From Bacteroidota bacterium (GTDB lineage: Bacteria; Bacteroidota; Bacteroidia; Chitinophagales; Chitinophagaceae), in NCBI GenBank assembly GCA_005789565.1, contig SXXL01000042.1, positions 22,314 to 86,313 of the forward strand: a stretch of 64,000 nt of DNA. Reading direction: 5' to 3'. The position numbers were made by a program, and so were the translations under genes. Shown here piece by piece: positions 9,501-18,248 of the stretch (within the stretch, counting starts at the first letter, position 1; every line of letters begins with the position of its first letter). A model generated the notes under the pieces. It saw only the letters and a list, made by a program, of their open reading frames with translations. It ran no database searches and was not told the origin of the DNA.

Positions 9501-9739
9501 CGGCCAATGCGATCGTGTTCGGAAACGTGCACGATAAGCAGAGTGAGATCGCGCAGGTGCGGGCGAGCAACGAAAGTCGCAGTTATTATGTGTTGGAGCA
9601 GCTGCACGTATTGCCCAATGTGAGTTATTTGGCCAAAGTGCGGAACACGGAGGAGCTAATCGAACCGGCCGGGCATCATGCGGCGGCGGGGGAGGAGCAT
9701 GCTCCTGCTGCGGGCGAAAAAGCTCCGGCGCATCATTGA
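6560..9739 (+). CDS. actB: Alternative complex III subunit ActB, molybdopterin-oxidoreductase-like iron-sulfur protein
   Basis: 1059 residues. After about 45 leading residues comes a twin-arginine-type signal (RRDFLKYLGFS at 47) running into LAASC with Cys67, a lipobox-like site. The large middle part has the fold of molybdopterin oxidoreductases, though family members in Act complexes do not use molybdenum. The C-terminal part is a ferredoxin-like iron-sulfur domain starting CYGCGSCVVACNAENN at 784, then CQHCDNAPCENVCP near 843, CIGTRYCANNCP and CSFCFQ/CQTAC. The iron-sulfur centres would carry electrons from the quinol site to the hemes. The tail is His-rich (ending EKAPAHH). It lies 49 bp after actA. 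Confidence 0.95.
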   Translation: MSQNKYWQSFGEVKADESFRQQNQDEFREELPFEGFDGALADAKAPRRDFLKYLGFSTAAATLAASCEIPVKKVIPYANKPENLIPGVAQYYATTYIQEGDVVPVLAKVRDGRPIKIEGNTLANSSFANGGTSARVQASVLDLYDTHRLRYPQQKKGDSFQEVPTYEQLDKMIAEQMKAAGGTTVLLTTTLNSPSTQAIINGYTGLKHVQYDAVSYSGLLLANEACGFGRTLPSYDFAAASVIVSLGADFLGTWLSPVEFAKGYSVGRKVDAKHPSMSKHYQFEGYLSLTGASADERIVHRPSQTGAVAMGLLAALNGGAVEIADAKLKAGIEKVAADLNKNKGKGLVVCGSNDKNVQIVVNAINQAIGAYGSTIDWKQTANYRKGIDGDMTALVEAMEAGQVGTLMIYGANPVYNYHDAARFTAALKKVKLTVSFNERLDETTEQCLFSVPAPHYLESWGDANPKAGVTCFQQPTIHPLFKTRPFQTSLLKWSGMDTDYDIYFKNFWNNQPGGEAAFNEGLQNGVREEASEGKAPGNYSSATLTGAVAAIKAAAAVSGTEVVLYQKTSIGTGTGATNPWLQELPDGVSKATWDNYALMSMPMAKELLGLDLMHGSEKEINNYEFYPQKPVVKITMGKKEIELPVIVVPGMQSNTIAIAVGYGRGEKLGKTAAGVGQNAYVFSSFDGTTVSYQGAVTLADAGRKHKVATTQIHGTYDDRTEVVRETTLATLVKYPNTIPDYRNHLEEAYGKGSDTTDFRKNATLYGEHGQPGIKWGMNIDMNACYGCGSCVVACNAENNVPVVGKSEVLRYHDMHWLRIDRYFVSDATNPDQLKGVVFQPMMCQHCDNAPCENVCPVAATNHSAEGINQMTYNRCIGTRYCANNCPFKVRRFNWADYTGADSFPNNRDQQVVGKLDPVIEQMNDDLTRMVLNPDVTVRSRGVIEKCSFCFQRLQAAKLEAKKQNRPLADGDAKTACQTACSANAIVFGNVHDKQSEIAQVRASNESRSYYVLEQLHVLPNVSYLAKVRNTEELIEPAGHHAAAGEEHAPAAGEKAPAHH

Positions 9740-9764
9740 TATTGAACCTTGAAAGAGAAAGAAT

Positions 9765-11219
9765 ATGGCATCACTTCGGTATGAATCACAAGTCAGACAA
9801 CCCCTGGTAGAAGGCACCAAGGATTATCATCAGGTGACGGAAGACATCTGTCGCCCGGTCGAATCTAAGCCCTCCCGGCTTTGGTGGATCGGATTCCTGG
9901 TATCGGTCGCCCTGCTATTGTTCGGGGTCCTTTCCGTGGCCATGGAGGTGACCTACGGTACCGGGCAATGGAACTTGAACCGGACCATCGGTTGGGGTTG
10001 GGACATCACCAACTTCGTTTGGTGGGTGGGTATTGGTCACGCCGGAACCCTGATCTCCGCGATCCTGTTGCTGTTCCGTCAGGGATGGCGTACCGGGGTG
10101 AACCGGGCGGCGGAGGCGATGACCATTTTTGCGGTGATGTGTGCGGGTCAGTTCCCGATCTGGCACATGGGTCGCGTGTGGAATGCCTTTTTCGTACTGC
10201 CTTATCCGAACACCCGCGGTCCGCTTTGGGTGAATTTCAACTCACCGCTGCTGTGGGACGTGTTCGCGATCTCTACTTATTTCACGGTTTCGTTGTTGTT
10301 CTGGTATTCGGGACTGATCCCCGACCTGGCCACCTTGCGCGACCGCGCCAAGAAGAAATGGAGCAAGATGTTCTATGGTGTGGCGTCTTTCGGTTGGACC
10401 GGATCCACTAAGCACTGGCAGCGGCATGAGGCCCTTTCGCTGGTACTGGCCGGTTTGAGTACGCCGCTGGTATTGTCGGTGCACACGATCGTATCCTTCG
10501 ACTTCGCCACGTCCATCGTGCCGGGTTGGCACACCACGATCTTCCCGCCCTACTTCGTGGCCGGGGCGATCTTCTCCGGATTCGCGATGGTGCAAACCTT
10601 GTTGGTGGTGACGCGCAAGGTATTGTCGCTGGAAGAATACATCACCCTCGAGCACATCGATGTCATGAATAAGGTGATCGTGCTCACGGGTTCGATCGTG
10701 GGCATTGCGTACCTCACGGAGTTGTTCATGGCCTGGTACAGTGCCGTGCCCTACGAGTGGTATGCCTTTAAAGAGAATCGATTGAATTTGAATAGTCCCT
10801 ACGGCTGGAGTTACTGGATCATGATGGGCTGTAACGTATTGTCGCCGCAGATCTTCTGGTTCCGCAAGATGCGCCGCAATCTGTTCGTGACCTTCTTCAT
10901 GTCGATCTTGGTGAACATCGGAATGTGGTTCGAGCGTTTCGTGATCATCGTTACCTCGATCTACCGCGATTATCTCCCCTCTTCCTGGAGTACGTACTAC
11001 ACCCCCACGATCTGGGAGGTAGGTTTTTATCTGGGTACGTTCGGATTGTTCTTTACGTGTTATTTCCTCTTCTCGAAATATTTCCCGGTGATCGCCATTG
11101 CCGAGATCAAACACATCCTGAAGAAGAATGCGAAGAACTACAAGGCGGACATGACGCCGGTGGAGAACGAATCGCTCGATGCCTATGCCGCCAAGCATGT
11201 GCACGACGATCATCATTGA
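9765..11219 (+). CDS. actC: Alternative complex III subunit ActC, NrfD/PsrC-like quinol-binding membrane protein
   Basis: 484-residue integral membrane protein of the NrfD/polysulfide reductase family with about ten predicted helices, the first at WWIGFLVSVALLLFGVLSV. Typical family blocks are GWGWDITNFVWWVGIGHAG and SVHTIVSFDFATSIVPGWH. In alternative complex III this subunit forms one of two related membrane blocks and carries the menaquinol oxidation site. The short cytoplasmic tail is His-rich (AAKHVHDDHH). It follows actB by 25 bp and shares distant ancestry with ActF further down the same operon. Confidence 0.95.
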   Translation: MASLRYESQVRQPLVEGTKDYHQVTEDICRPVESKPSRLWWIGFLVSVALLLFGVLSVAMEVTYGTGQWNLNRTIGWGWDITNFVWWVGIGHAGTLISAILLLFRQGWRTGVNRAAEAMTIFAVMCAGQFPIWHMGRVWNAFFVLPYPNTRGPLWVNFNSPLLWDVFAISTYFTVSLLFWYSGLIPDLATLRDRAKKKWSKMFYGVASFGWTGSTKHWQRHEALSLVLAGLSTPLVLSVHTIVSFDFATSIVPGWHTTIFPPYFVAGAIFSGFAMVQTLLVVTRKVLSLEEYITLEHIDVMNKVIVLTGSIVGIAYLTELFMAWYSAVPYEWYAFKENRLNLNSPYGWSYWIMMGCNVLSPQIFWFRKMRRNLFVTFFMSILVNIGMWFERFVIIVTSIYRDYLPSSWSTYYTPTIWEVGFYLGTFGLFFTCYFLFSKYFPVIAIAEIKHILKKNAKNYKADMTPVENESLDAYAAKHVHDDHH

Positions 11220-11275
11220 TTTGTTAACAGGTTTGCTACGGGCAAGCCGCAAATAACCCGAAAGGGCTATATATT

Positions 11276-11860
11276 ATGAGTGTACAAAAATTCGTGGTCG
11301 GTAACTTTTACGACGAGGCGGTCCTTTTCCCCGCAGTCAAGAAAGTACGCCGTGCCGGGTACAAGCTCCACGACGTGTTCACGCCGTTCCCCATTCATGG
11401 ATTGGATCAGGCCATGGGTCTGCGCGACACCAGTTTGCACACCGCCGGTTTCATTTACGGGATCACCGGTACGTCAACTGCGGTCGGATTCATTACTTGG
11501 GCATTGACGCTGGATTGGCCGATCAACTTTGGAGGAAAGCCCTTCTTTGCTTTGCCGGCCTGGATCCCGGTCACCTTTGAGTTGACCGTGTTGTTTGCCG
11601 CCGTGGGAATGGTACTGACCTTCTGTTATCTCTGTCAGCTGGCACCTTTTGTGAAGAAGGACCATTTCAATCCCCGTTCCACCGACGACACGTTCGTGAT
11701 GGCCATCGAGTGTACCGAGGAGACCAATGAAACCGAGGCCAAGAAGTTCCTGGAGAGCGTCGGGGCCACGGAGGTGACCGTGATGGAGAAAGAGACCGGC
11801 TGGTGGCTGGGTCGTTATGACCACGACACCATGCGGTTCCAAAAATCGACCAACGCCTAA
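11276..11860 (+). CDS. actD: Alternative complex III subunit ActD (DUF3341)
   Basis: 194 residues matching the DUF3341 family. A soluble N-terminal domain contains the conserved YDVFTPFPIHG-like block (HDVFTPFPIHGLDQAMG). Two membrane helices follow (FIYGITGTSTAVGFITWAL and FELTVLFAAVGMVLTFCYL). The C-terminal part is a small ferredoxin-like fold (DTFVMAIECTEET...LESVGATEV). It is a structural, cofactor-free subunit of the Act complex. Its position between actC and actE is the standard operon order. Confidence 0.93.
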   Translation: MSVQKFVVGNFYDEAVLFPAVKKVRRAGYKLHDVFTPFPIHGLDQAMGLRDTSLHTAGFIYGITGTSTAVGFITWALTLDWPINFGGKPFFALPAWIPVTFELTVLFAAVGMVLTFCYLCQLAPFVKKDHFNPRSTDDTFVMAIECTEETNETEAKKFLESVGATEVTVMEKETGWWLGRYDHDTMRFQKSTNA

Positions 11861-11875
11861 TACTTAATACCGAAT

Positions 11876-12490
11876 TTGATGAAACGTTTATTGATCTTTT
11901 CCGGAATGCTGGCCACCACCTTGGGGTGGATGGGTTGTTCCGAGGTTCGTCGTGACCCCGGTACGGTTTATATGCCGGACATGAATTACAGCCGTGCCTA
12001 TGAAACCTATGCCTCTACCGAGGCATTGAAACAGGCCGGGGTGAATTATACCGCCACGCCGGTATCGGGCACCATTGCTCAGGGGGAGGCGCCGGCCTAT
12101 CCGTATCGCAATGATTCGGCCGGGTATGCGATGTCGGCCGGGGTGAAGAATCCGCTGGATCCCACGACCGTGGACCTGAAGGAAGCCGAGCGTTTGTACT
12201 TGGTGAATTGCGGCATCTGTCACGGCAAGAAGCTCGATGGAAATGGTCCGCTTTGGAATGACGGAAACGGTCCCTATCCTTCCAAGCCCATTGCCCTGGT
12301 AGGCGATGAGAAATACGAAGCGATGGCGGCGGGCACTATGTTCCATTCGCTGACCTACGGAAAGAATGCCATGGGCAGTTACGCCTCCCAGCTGAGCACC
12401 AAGCAACGCTGGATGGTGATCACTTATATAAAGAATCAGCAAGGCGCCAAAGCTGCTCCGGCAGCGGAAACGGCCGCCAAGCCCATGTAA
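11876..12490 (+). CDS. actE: Alternative complex III subunit ActE, mono-heme cytochrome c lipoprotein
   Basis: 204 residues. The signal peptide ends in a lipobox (LGWMGC, Cys20), so the protein is probably lipid-anchored on the periplasmic face. The family pattern MPDMNYSRAYETY follows shortly after. A single heme motif CGICH lies at 112-116, in a normal cytochrome c fold with a distal Met candidate in the GTMFHSLTYGKNAMGSY region. It is the likely exit point for electrons from the Act complex to the aa3 oxidase encoded just downstream. The Ala-rich tail (QGAKAAPAAETAAKPM) looks disordered. Confidence 0.93.
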   Translation: MMKRLLIFSGMLATTLGWMGCSEVRRDPGTVYMPDMNYSRAYETYASTEALKQAGVNYTATPVSGTIAQGEAPAYPYRNDSAGYAMSAGVKNPLDPTTVDLKEAERLYLVNCGICHGKKLDGNGPLWNDGNGPYPSKPIALVGDEKYEAMAAGTMFHSLTYGKNAMGSYASQLSTKQRWMVITYIKNQQGAKAAPAAETAAKPM

Positions 12491-12524
12491 TCTGAAAACA
12501 ATCGAAGAACAAAAACGAATACTG

Positions 12525-13751
12525 ATGTCAACCCGCGATCAATTCATCATTCCGAAGCGATACAACACCTTTGCGTTGGCGCTCATGGCCATTGGCCTGT
12601 TGGCCATTGGGGCCCTCTGGTTTACACACGGGGCAAAAGGTGGCCACGAAGGCGCCCGCTTCTGGGCTTCCCTGTTGCAGAACAGTGTCTTCTTTCTGTT
12701 GGTGGTGAATGCTTCCATGTTCTTTATCTGTGCCACTACCTTGGCGTGGGGCGGCTGGCAAATGGCCTTTCGTCGCGTGCCCGAGGCCATTTCAGCGGTG
12801 GTGCCCGTGATCGGGGTGATCTGCTTGGGCATTTTGCTTGCCATTGTATTTGGCGGCGATCATTCGATCTATCATTGGACGGATACCCATCATGTGGTGG
12901 AAGATCCGGTGCTGAATCATAAGAAAGGCTTTTTGAATAAGACGTTTTTTACCGTAGCCACGATCCTCACGATCGGACTTTGGTCGCTGCTGGGTTGGAA
13001 AATGCGTCAGCTCTCCCGCAGCCTGGATGAGCATCCGATTGCCGATCTGGAGGGACGCAAAAAATACATCTGGAACAATACCGTCTGGGCAGCTTTGTTC
13101 ATCGTGGTGTTTGCCCTCACGGTCCTTTCTTCTTCCCCCTGGTTGTGGCTGATGAGCATTGATGCGCATTGGTACAGCACCATGTACAGCTGGTATACGT
13201 TTGCCAGCACGTTCGTGTCGGGGGTGGCCCTGATCGCCTTGTTCGTGATCTATCTGAAGAATAACAATTATCTGGAGTATGTCAACAACGAGCACTTGCA
13301 TGACCTGGGTAAGTTCATGTTCGCGTTCTCGGTGTTCTGGACCTATCTCTGGTTCTCGCAGTATATGCTGATCTGGTATGCGAACATTCCGGAGGAGACG
13401 GTTTATTTCAAGCCGCGTGCCCAGGGAATTTACAGCGGTATTTTCTGGCTGATGCTGGTCATCAACTTCATCGCGCCGTTGTTGATCCTGATGACCCGTG
13501 GGGCGAAGCGGAATTATGGAACGGTGGCCTTCATGGCCGTGATGATCATTTTTGGTCACTGGCTCGATTTTTATCAAATGGTATTTCCGGCCGTATCGCC
13601 TGATCACGTGCCGATGATCGTGTATGATTTCGGTGTCGCGCTGTTTTTTGTGGGATTGATCCTTTGGGTAGTGGGTCGGGCTTTGACGAAAGCCCCCCTG
13701 TTGGCCAAGAATCACCCGTTCGTCAAAGAAAGTCTGATCCATCATACCTGA
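12525..13751 (+). CDS. actF: Alternative complex III subunit ActF, second quinol-binding-type membrane subunit
   Basis: 408-residue polytopic protein with about ten helices starting FALALMAIGLLAIGALWF. It is the shorter paralogue of ActC. Recognisable segments include SVFFLLVVNASMFFICATTLAW and the conserved FAFSVFWTYLWFSQYMLIWY followed by NIPEETVYF. In known complexes ActF mirrors ActC in the membrane, but whether it binds quinol is less certain. It follows actE by 34 bp and precedes the oxidase subunit II gene by 50 bp. Confidence 0.93.
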   Translation: MSTRDQFIIPKRYNTFALALMAIGLLAIGALWFTHGAKGGHEGARFWASLLQNSVFFLLVVNASMFFICATTLAWGGWQMAFRRVPEAISAVVPVIGVICLGILLAIVFGGDHSIYHWTDTHHVVEDPVLNHKKGFLNKTFFTVATILTIGLWSLLGWKMRQLSRSLDEHPIADLEGRKKYIWNNTVWAALFIVVFALTVLSSSPWLWLMSIDAHWYSTMYSWYTFASTFVSGVALIALFVIYLKNNNYLEYVNNEHLHDLGKFMFAFSVFWTYLWFSQYMLIWYANIPEETVYFKPRAQGIYSGIFWLMLVINFIAPLLILMTRGAKRNYGTVAFMAVMIIFGHWLDFYQMVFPAVSPDHVPMIVYDFGVALFFVGLILWVVGRALTKAPLLAKNHPFVKESLIHHT

Positions 13752-13801
13752 TAACCTAAACGAATTCAACCTAATCCAATCACGTCCTAGAACTTTACGT
13801 T

Positions 13802-14842
13802 ATGCAAGCTTTGTTAATCCTAGCGATCCTGGTACTGGCCTTCGTGATCATTTTTCAGATCTCCAAAGCCAGTGAGTATGTGGCGGTGTTGCGCGGTTGG
13901 GAACGTACCCGAAAGCAGACCAATCGGATCAATGCCTTTATGTTGTTGGCGTTTCTGGTGCTCGGACTGATCGGGGTATATCTCTGCAACGAAAAATTCA
14001 AAGGCCGTATCCTGGGCGAACCCGCCTCCGATCATGGGGTGTTGGTCGATCAGATGTTGTATGTAACCATCGCGGTTACGTTCGTAGTATTTCTCATCAC
14101 GCAGATCGCCCTGTTCTGGTTCTCTTATAAGTATCAGGAGTCGGATACCCGCAAGGCCTATTATTACCCGCACAACAATACGCTGGAATTGATCTGGACC
14201 GTGATCCCGGCCATTGCACTCACCGTGCTGGTGGGTTTCGGGATCGTGTATTGGTTCCGCATCACCGGCGAAGCGCCCAAGGAAGCGATGCAGGTAGAAG
14301 TGGTGGGCAAGCAATTCGGTTGGGAGTTCCGTTATCCGGGCGCCGATGGCATCCTCGGAAAAAAATATTTCAAGAACGTTGATCCGGTCAACGGCAATCC
14401 GGCCGGTCAGATCTGGGAAGACTCTACGAACAAGGATGATATTTTCGTCGAGCAAGAAATGCACCTGGTGGTAGGCAAGCCCGTGAAACTCGTGATCGGG
14501 GCCAAGGACGTGATCCATGATGTGGGGCTGGTACACTTCCGCATGAAGATGGATGCGGTACCCGGTACGCCAACCACGATGTGGTTTACGCCCAAATACA
14601 CGACCAAGGAAATGAAAGAGAAGACCGGCAATCCGGATTTCGTGTATGAGCTTTCCTGCGATCAGATGTGCGGAAGAGGACATTGGAGTATGCGCGGCGT
14701 AGTGGTAGTAGAGACCCAGGAGGAGTTCGATGCCTGGCTGGCCTCCAAGAAACCGCAGTACCTGGTAGCCAACCCCGACAAAGACCCGGCCACTCCGAAA
14801 GAGATCCCTGCCGCACCGGTGAATGCCGTTGCTAAAAACTAA
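13802..14842 (+). CDS. coxB: Cytochrome c oxidase subunit II (CuA-binding)
   Basis: 346 residues. An extra N-terminal helix (ALLILAILVLAFVIIFQIS) precedes the usual two-helix hairpin (LLAFLVLGLIGVYLC and YVTIAVTFVVFLITQIALFW). A TM segment with NNTLELIWTVIPAIALTVLV leads to the periplasmic cupredoxin domain. The CuA ligands are intact: His239 in VIHDVG, then Cys286, Cys290, His294 and Met297 in CDQMCGRGHWSM. There is no CxxCH, so this is an aa3-type rather than caa3-type subunit II; electrons must come from a separate or complex-bound cytochrome, presumably ActE/ActA. The Pro/Ala-rich tail is probably flexible. Confidence 0.96.
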   Translation: MQALLILAILVLAFVIIFQISKASEYVAVLRGWERTRKQTNRINAFMLLAFLVLGLIGVYLCNEKFKGRILGEPASDHGVLVDQMLYVTIAVTFVVFLITQIALFWFSYKYQESDTRKAYYYPHNNTLELIWTVIPAIALTVLVGFGIVYWFRITGEAPKEAMQVEVVGKQFGWEFRYPGADGILGKKYFKNVDPVNGNPAGQIWEDSTNKDDIFVEQEMHLVVGKPVKLVIGAKDVIHDVGLVHFRMKMDAVPGTPTTMWFTPKYTTKEMKEKTGNPDFVYELSCDQMCGRGHWSMRGVVVVETQEEFDAWLASKKPQYLVANPDKDPATPKEIPAAPVNAVAKN

Positions 14843-14877
14843 TCGATCCATCCAAGAACCTATATAAATCCAATCGT

Positions 14878-16695
14878 ATGAGTGAAGTCGTGAAAACATC
14901 CGCCCCCGTCTCCGAAGGCGCCCATATTGCCCACCCGCATGAGCAGGCACATGAGCATCATCACGAGACCTTTGTATCGAAGTACATCTTTAGCATGGAC
15001 CACAAGACGATCGGGAAGCAATTCCTGATCACGGGTATCGTGTGGGCCATTATTGGCGGACTCTTCTCCGTGCTCTTCCGTCTCCAGTTGGGCTATCCGG
15101 AAGAATCCTTTCCGATCCTCGAGACCTTCTTCGGGGAGTGGGCCAAAGGCGGACAGATTCAGCCTGAATTCTATTACGGACTGGTAACCATCCACGGAAC
15201 CGTACTCGTATTCTTCGTGTTGACCGCCGGACTCAGCGGAACCTTTGCGAACCTGCTCATTCCACTGCAAGTGGGTGCCCGCGACATGGCCTCTCCGTTC
15301 CTGAACATGTTATCCTACTGGTTCTTCTTCCTGGCCGGGGTGGTGATGTTGAGTTCCATTTTTGTACATACCGGTCCGGCTTCGGGTGGTTGGACGATGT
15401 ATCCGCCCCTCAGTGCCCTTCGTCAGGCTGGCGACGGACAAAAACTCGGCGCGGATCTTTGGTTGATCAGCATGTCGCTTTTCATCATCTCTTCCTTGTT
15501 GGGCGGCTTGAACTATATCGCTACCATCCTGAACATGCGTACCAAAGGCATGAGCATGACGCGCTTGCCGCTTCCCATCTGGGCGATGTTCTTTACGGCC
15601 GTGTTGGGCGTATTGTCCTTCCCCGTGTTGCTCTCCGGCGCCATCCTGCTGCTCTGCGACCGCAACCTGGGCACCAGTTTTTACCTGAGTGATATTGTTG
15701 TAAATGGTGAGATCCTTCCCAATGAGGGCGGTAGTGCGATCCTGTATCAGCACTTGTTCTGGTTCTTGGGTCATCCTGAGGTATACATCATTCTGTTGCC
15801 GGCGATGGGCATGGTATCCGAGATCCTGTCGGTGAATTCCCGCAAGCCGATCTTCGGTTATATGGCGATGCTGGGTTCATTGTTCGCGATTTGTATTCTT
15901 GCCTTCCTGGTTTGGGCGCACCATATGTTCGTAACGGGACTGAATCCGTTCCTCGGATCGGTATTCGTGTTGCTGACTTTACTCATCGCGGTACCCTCCG
16001 CCATTAAAGTGTTCAACTGGATCACGACCATCTGGCGCGGAAACATTCGGTTTACGCCGGCCACGTTGTTTGCGATCGGTTTTGTGAGCTTGTTCATTTC
16101 CGGCGGACTGACCGGAATCTTCTTGGGTAACTCGACCATTGATATTCACTTGCACGATACCATGTTCGTGGTAGCGCACTTCCATATTGTAATGGGAGTC
16201 GCTTCATTCTTTGGCATGTTTGCCGGGGTGTATCATTGGTTCCCCAAGATGTTCGGTCGGTACCTGAACAATACGATGGCCTACATGCACTTTTGGGTGA
16301 CCATGATCGGATCTTATCTGATCTTCTGGCCGATGCACTATCAGGGGTTGGCCGGTGTACCGCGTCGTTATCTGGATAAGCGCGGCTGGGTATCGTTCAA
16401 TGATTTTGCGGACCTGGACAAGATGATCACCGTGGTTTCGATCGTGGTGTTTGCGGCGCAGCTCCTCTTTGTTTTCAACTTCTTTTATTCCATATTTAAA
16501 GGGCGTAAGGTTCGTACTGCCAATCCTTGGGGTGCGAATACGTTGGAATGGACGACCCCCATCCGTCCCGGTCACGGGAACTGGGAGGGCGATATCCCCG
16601 AGGTGCACCGTTGGCCTTATGATTATGGAAAGGATGGACGCGAGTTCATTCCACAAACAGAACCGGTCAGCGCGCAGGAGACGAAGTCTCACTGA
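14878..16695 (+). CDS. coxA: Cytochrome c oxidase subunit I (heme a, heme a3-CuB)
   Basis: 605-residue, 12-helix catalytic subunit that reduces oxygen to water and pumps protons. Metal ligands are visible: His106 (HGTVLVF) for heme a, His299 with Tyr303 in HPEVY and the pair His348-His349 in WAHHMF for CuB, and His434/His436 in AHFH for heme a3 and heme a. The Tyr in HPEVY marks an A-type oxidase. The N-terminus before the first helix is unusually His-rich (HIAHPHEQAHEHHHE). It is placed between coxB and ctaB, as expected for one oxidase operon. Confidence 0.97.
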   Translation: MSEVVKTSAPVSEGAHIAHPHEQAHEHHHETFVSKYIFSMDHKTIGKQFLITGIVWAIIGGLFSVLFRLQLGYPEESFPILETFFGEWAKGGQIQPEFYYGLVTIHGTVLVFFVLTAGLSGTFANLLIPLQVGARDMASPFLNMLSYWFFFLAGVVMLSSIFVHTGPASGGWTMYPPLSALRQAGDGQKLGADLWLISMSLFIISSLLGGLNYIATILNMRTKGMSMTRLPLPIWAMFFTAVLGVLSFPVLLSGAILLLCDRNLGTSFYLSDIVVNGEILPNEGGSAILYQHLFWFLGHPEVYIILLPAMGMVSEILSVNSRKPIFGYMAMLGSLFAICILAFLVWAHHMFVTGLNPFLGSVFVLLTLLIAVPSAIKVFNWITTIWRGNIRFTPATLFAIGFVSLFISGGLTGIFLGNSTIDIHLHDTMFVVAHFHIVMGVASFFGMFAGVYHWFPKMFGRYLNNTMAYMHFWVTMIGSYLIFWPMHYQGLAGVPRRYLDKRGWVSFNDFADLDKMITVVSIVVFAAQLLFVFNFFYSIFKGRKVRTANPWGANTLEWTTPIRPGHGNWEGDIPEVHRWPYDYGKDGREFIPQTEPVSAQETKSH

Positions 16696-16725
16696 TCGCC
16701 GGTGGTTCTATAAAAATATACAGCG

Positions 16726-17622
16726 TTGGCGATGTCGAGAATACGCGATTATTGGATGTTGACGAAGCCTACGCTGAGTATCCTGGTGGTGTTCAGCAGT
16801 GTGGTGAGTTTTATGCTCACCCGCGGCTATGAGTCGTTCGCCGACCCGCTCTACCGGATCCTGTCGCTCTTTGTCAGTGGATTTTTGGTCACGGGCAGTG
16901 CCAATGCGATGAATCAGTGTACCGAAAAGGACACGGATGCGGGCATGAAGCGAACCGCTTCTCGTCCCATCGCCTCGGGCCGGATGTCGGTAACGGCCGG
17001 CTGGGTCTTTGCGATCTTGACGGGCGTGCTGGGTGTGAGTTGGCTCGCATGGGCGTTCAACTTTCTCACGGCGGCGCTGGCGGCCCTTAGTTTGTTCTTG
17101 TATGCGTTCATCTACACGCCGTTGAAGAAAGTCAGTTCCCTGGCCGTGTTGATGGGGGCGATTCCGGGGGCGTTGCCTTGTTTGATCGGGTGGACGGCCG
17201 GCGAGGGCGAACTGAGTTTGGGAGGATGGATCGTGTTTGCGTTCCAGTTCTTCTGGCAGTTTCCGCATTTCTGGGCCATTGCCTGGGTGGCGCATCGGGA
17301 TTATGCGGCGGTGGGGTTCAAGCTCCTTCCGTCGGATCAAGGTCCCACCCGCTTCACCGCGCTGCAGACGGTGCTCTATGCCTTGCTGCTGTTGCCGGTT
17401 ACGCTGATGCCTTTTTTCACCGGCATCTGTGAATATGCTACGGTGAGTGGGCAAGTGGGATTGGGATTGGTCTTGCTCTCGAACGCCTTTTTGATCGTTC
17501 GGTGTGTGCAGTTGTATCAGGGGATGGACGTGAAGCAGGCACGCCGCGTGATGTTTGGTAGTTATTTGTATTTGCCGGTGGTGATGTTGAGCTGGTTGCT
17601 CAGCAGGATCACGGTTGGATAA
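16726..17622 (+). CDS. ctaB: Heme o synthase (protoheme IX farnesyltransferase)
   Basis: 298-residue UbiA-superfamily membrane prenyltransferase that adds a farnesyl group to heme b to give heme o, the first step to heme a. The family signature NQCTEKDTDAGMKRTASRPI carries the Asp-rich motif and conserved Arg. The second motif is YTPLKKVSSLAVLMGAIPGALP, with the later QFFWQFPHFWAIAW block. It lies directly after coxA. The next step, heme A synthase, is encoded separately at 59.3 kb. Confidence 0.95.
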   Translation: MAMSRIRDYWMLTKPTLSILVVFSSVVSFMLTRGYESFADPLYRILSLFVSGFLVTGSANAMNQCTEKDTDAGMKRTASRPIASGRMSVTAGWVFAILTGVLGVSWLAWAFNFLTAALAALSLFLYAFIYTPLKKVSSLAVLMGAIPGALPCLIGWTAGEGELSLGGWIVFAFQFFWQFPHFWAIAWVAHRDYAAVGFKLLPSDQGPTRFTALQTVLYALLLLPVTLMPFFTGICEYATVSGQVGLGLVLLSNAFLIVRCVQLYQGMDVKQARRVMFGSYLYLPVVMLSWLLSRITVG

Positions 17623-17627
17623 GATAG

Positions 17628-18218
17628 ATGGACAAGATGAACATGAGTATGACGAATAAGATGGAACAAAAGCGCATGCATCCGCATAAGTTTACCCTCT
17701 GGGTGGCGATCGGAAGCTTGTTGATGATGTTTGCCGGTCTCACCAGTGCTTTCATTGTAAAAAGCAATCAGGTGAACTGGAAACCCGTCGCCATGCCGTT
17801 GTGGTTCACGGCTTCCACGATCCTGATGTTACTCAGCAGTGGCACCATGCAGTTGGCACTGAAGAGTTTTCGGGAGCGGGTGATGCGGAACTATCGGCTG
17901 TGGATGTGGGTGACGCTGGTACTGGGCGTGGGCTTTGTGGCGTGTCAGTGGATCGGGTTTCAGGAATTATGGTCGAACCAGGTAACCTTTCAGGGTGCTG
18001 GGGCCGGGCAGTTCCTGTATGTGATCTTCGGGTTGCATGCCTTGCACGTGATCGCCGGGGTGATCGTGTTGCTGGTGATGGCCATTCGATCCTTTGTGGG
18101 TTCGGTGAAGTCCTACAACACCATACCCGTGGAGATCGCGGCTACCTATTGGCATTTTGTGGATCTCTTGTGGATCTATCTGTTCGTCTTCTTCTGGGTC
18201 GTGGGCGGCGGACAATAA
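17628..18218 (+). CDS. Cytochrome c oxidase subunit III-like protein (first copy)
   Basis: 196 residues with five predicted helices of the heme-copper oxidase subunit III fold, beginning HPHKFTLWVAIGSLLMMFAGLTSAF. The conserved end AATYWHFVDLLWIYLFVFF is clear. It is shorter than classical CoxC. Two tandem subunit-III genes are usual in this operon type, one short and one long. It starts only 5 bp after ctaB; ATGs at 17628, 17640 and 17646 are all possible starts. Confidence 0.88.
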   Translation: MDKMNMSMTNKMEQKRMHPHKFTLWVAIGSLLMMFAGLTSAFIVKSNQVNWKPVAMPLWFTASTILMLLSSGTMQLALKSFRERVMRNYRLWMWVTLVLGVGFVACQWIGFQELWSNQVTFQGAGAGQFLYVIFGLHALHVIAGVIVLLVMAIRSFVGSVKSYNTIPVEIAATYWHFVDLLWIYLFVFFWVVGGGQ

Positions 18219-18248
18219 AAAACAATAACATTCGATAAACGATATAGC

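Noticed and set aside
10242..11252. 336-codon minus-strand frame opposite actC
   Set aside because: Arg/His/Glu-rich antisense translation of a membrane protein gene; no domain and no start context.
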